NCBI GenBank assembly: GCA_015064195.1
Contig: SVSO01000199.1
Coordinates: 1 to 5,663 of the forward strand
DNA length: 5,663 bases
Direction: 5' to 3'
Origin: Oscillospiraceae bacterium
GTDB taxonomy: Bacteria; Bacillota_A; Clostridia; Oscillospirales; CAG-272
The notes under the pieces were generated by a model. It did no database searches, was not told the DNA's origin, and worked only from the letters and a program-made list of their open reading frames with translations. Shown here one piece after another: positions 4,346 to 5,663 of this stretch (positions are counted from its first letter, which is position 1; every line of letters begins with the position of its first letter). The translations under genes and the position numbers were made by a program.

Positions 4346-5500
4346 ATGGCTTTTCTTACCGATCATGACCGCACATACAAAACGCCGGAGGATATCTGCG
4401 CGCACCTCGGCGACGATTACGCGCGTTTCGAGGGTGCCATCGTCCCGCCGCTGTTCCAGAATTCTCTCTTCGTTCAGCCCACCGAGGTGAACGGCATCAC
4501 CGATCAGCCCTACGCCTATAGCCGTACGTCCAACCCCACCGTCGAGATCGCCGAGCGCAAGATCGCCGCGCTGGAAGGCGGTGACGGCGCGCTCTGCTTC
4601 GGAAGCGGCGTTGGTGCGCTGATGGCGGCAATTCTCCATTATGTCCGCGCAGGCTGCCACATCGTGATCGTGGATTCCTCCTACGGCTGCACGCTCAGCT
4701 TTGTGAAGGGCTATCTCGCCGAGCGGTTTAACATCACGCACACGCTGGTGGATGGCGGCGATGTGGAGGAGATCCGCCGCGCCATCCGCCCCGAAACCCG
4801 CCTCATCTGCCTCGAAAGCCCCTCCTCCCTCATCATGCGCATGCAGGATATCGCTGCCATCGCCGAGATCGCAAAGGAGCACGGCATCGGCACGATGATC
4901 GACAACACCTACGCAACGCCCCTTCATCAGCAGCCGCTTTCCTACGGCATCGACATCGTCTGTCACACCGTCACCAAATACATGGGCGGTCACAGCGACA
5001 TCATGGGCGGCGCGTTGATCGCCAGACGCGAGATCATCGAATCCATCCAGAACAACGAGCGCGCGCTCATCGGCGCGACGATGGATCCGCATCAGGCGTG
5101 GCTGCTCATCCGCGGCCTGCGCACCATGCCGCTGCGCATAAAGCAGCATGCCGAGAGCGCACGCAAGGTGGCGGCGTTCCTTGAAAACCATCCCAAGGTG
5201 GAGAAGGTTTTCTATCCCGGCTCGGCAACCTACGATCAGCCGGAGCTTTATAAGAAGTATCTCACCGGTCAGAACGGCCTCATGAGCTTCATCCCGAAGG
5301 GCAGCGCAGACGACGCGAAGCGTCTGGTGGGCAAGCTCCACTATTTCCAGAACGGCTGCAGCTGGGGCGGCTTCGAGAGCCTGGCGATCTACGTCGGCAC
5401 GCCGGAGCGCGGCAATCTCGTGCGCATTCATGTGGGACTTGAAAACGTGGATACGCTCCTCGCCGACCTCGCGCAGGCGCTGGATGCTTACGACGCGTAA
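4346..5500 (+). CDS. Cys/Met metabolism PLP-dependent lyase (cystathionine lyase family)
   Basis: This 384-residue cytosolic enzyme belongs to the trans-sulfuration group (MetB, MetC, cystathionine and methionine gamma-lyases). YSRTSNPT (58-65) supplies the phosphate-contacting Tyr/Arg of the neighbouring subunit; FGSGVGAL (85-92) is the phosphate loop; Y113 in SSYGCT stacks on PLP; D186 in MIDNTYATP binds the pyridine nitrogen; K211 in TVTKYMGGHSD is the Schiff-base lysine; R360 in VRIHVGLEN binds substrate carboxylate. LICLESPSSLIM (153-164) and SWGGFESL (339-346) resemble E. coli MetC, suggesting cystathionine beta-lyase. C115 after Y113-G114 instead matches the cysteine typical of methionine gamma-lyase. 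The reaction (beta-lyase, gamma-lyase or gamma-synthase) is therefore unresolved. The start is fixed by TGGAGG (4333-4338); the open frame extends upstream only through the promoter. Confidence 0.92.
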   Translation: MAFLTDHDRTYKTPEDICAHLGDDYARFEGAIVPPLFQNSLFVQPTEVNGITDQPYAYSRTSNPTVEIAERKIAALEGGDGALCFGSGVGALMAAILHYVRAGCHIVIVDSSYGCTLSFVKGYLAERFNITHTLVDGGDVEEIRRAIRPETRLICLESPSSLIMRMQDIAAIAEIAKEHGIGTMIDNTYATPLHQQPLSYGIDIVCHTVTKYMGGHSDIMGGALIARREIIESIQNNERALIGATMDPHQAWLLIRGLRTMPLRIKQHAESARKVAAFLENHPKVEKVFYPGSATYDQPELYKKYLTGQNGLMSFIPKGSADDAKRLVGKLHYFQNGCSWGGFESLAIYVGTPERGNLVRIHVGLENVDTLLADLAQALDAYDA

Positions 5501-5528
5501 ATGATTATTATTTTAAGGAGGTTCTTCC

Positions 5529-5663
5529 ATGAAATGCTGTTTTCTTCATGCCGGGGCGCTGATGGATGCCATCGCGCTGGTGGCGGACGAGCTTGATCTT
5601 ACTGTGGCGGCGGAGGCCGACGCGGCGCTTGTCGTTGATGTGACCGAAACCGATGCGGACGTG
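5529..5663 (+). CDS. Unidentified protein, N-terminal 45 codons only
   Basis: A very strong ribosome binding site, TAAGGAGGT (5514-5522), precedes an ATG that stays open to the window edge. The visible start is MKCCFLHAGALMDAIALVAD followed by ELDLTVAAEADAALVVDVTE and TDADV. It is rich in Ala, Asp and Val and reads like an alternating helix/strand domain, with no signal peptide or known motif. It begins 28 bp after the PLP-enzyme stop with no terminator between, so the two are probably cotranscribed. Codon use (GCG, GTG, GAT) resembles its neighbour. I do not recognise the family from this fragment. Confidence 0.7.
   Translation, partial: MKCCFLHAGALMDAIALVADELDLTVAAEADAALVVDVTETDADV

Noticed and set aside
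4235..5431. 398-codon minus-strand open frame across the PLP-lyase gene
   Set aside because: It mirrors a well-supported enzyme, is rich in Ala, Arg, His and Asp as expected for a shadow frame, and has no recognisable motif.
1..5663. CRISPR array, transposase, toxin-antitoxin or phage-defence genes
   Set aside because: No regular repeat-spacer pattern and no coding frame with matching motifs was seen on either strand.

Overview
This window looks like chromosome from a low-to-mid GC Firmicute, probably a gut-type clostridium (Oscillospiraceae/Ruminococcaceae-like). The reasons are strong GGAGG-type ribosome binding sites, near-consensus sigma-A promoters in AT-rich intergenic gaps, GC-richer genes, a MurR/RpiR regulator beside a sugar isomerase, and a zinc-ribbon protein of a kind common in clostridia. 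The assignment is inference; no taxonomic marker is present.

Layout. Positions 1-77 hold a cluster of GC-rich inverted repeats just past the 3' end of a minus-strand gene for an L-fucose/L-arabinose isomerase-like protein (78-1481). A 228-bp divergent region (1482-1709) carries its promoter and that of a plus-strand MurR/RpiR regulator (1710-2546). The regulator is followed after 10 bp by a small four-CxxC zinc-ribbon protein (2557-2853) and a terminator. Convergent to this pair is an AraC-type regulator (2891-3679, minus). Its promoter faces that of a plus-strand gene that begins as a lipoprotein and then loses coding sense (from 3828). A long perfect hairpin (3984-4031) separates that remnant from a minus-strand tRNA-Thr(UGU)/tRNA-Tyr(GUA) pair (4025-4191). 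Divergent from the tRNAs is a cystathionine-lyase-family PLP enzyme (4346-5500), followed by the first 45 codons of an unidentified gene (5529 to the window edge).

How the genes may work together. The divergent isomerase and RpiR regulator fit a small sugar-catabolism module in which a phosphosugar-sensing SIS domain controls the isomerase gene; this is inferred from arrangement and family. The PLP enzyme belongs to sulfur amino acid metabolism and has no evident link to the sugar module beyond a shared TGAAA-N4-TTTCA dyad in its upstream region.

I see no clearly new multi-gene system: no CRISPR array, no complete mobile element and no defence cassette. The points most worth a second look are the tRNA-Tyr 3' end built into a 22-bp perfect hairpin, a C in place of the near-universal U55 in that tRNA, the lipoprotein remnant, face-to-face promoters around a palindrome, an AraC regulator with a shortened C-terminus, and three 12-bp-phased TTTCAA repeats over the isomerase promoter.
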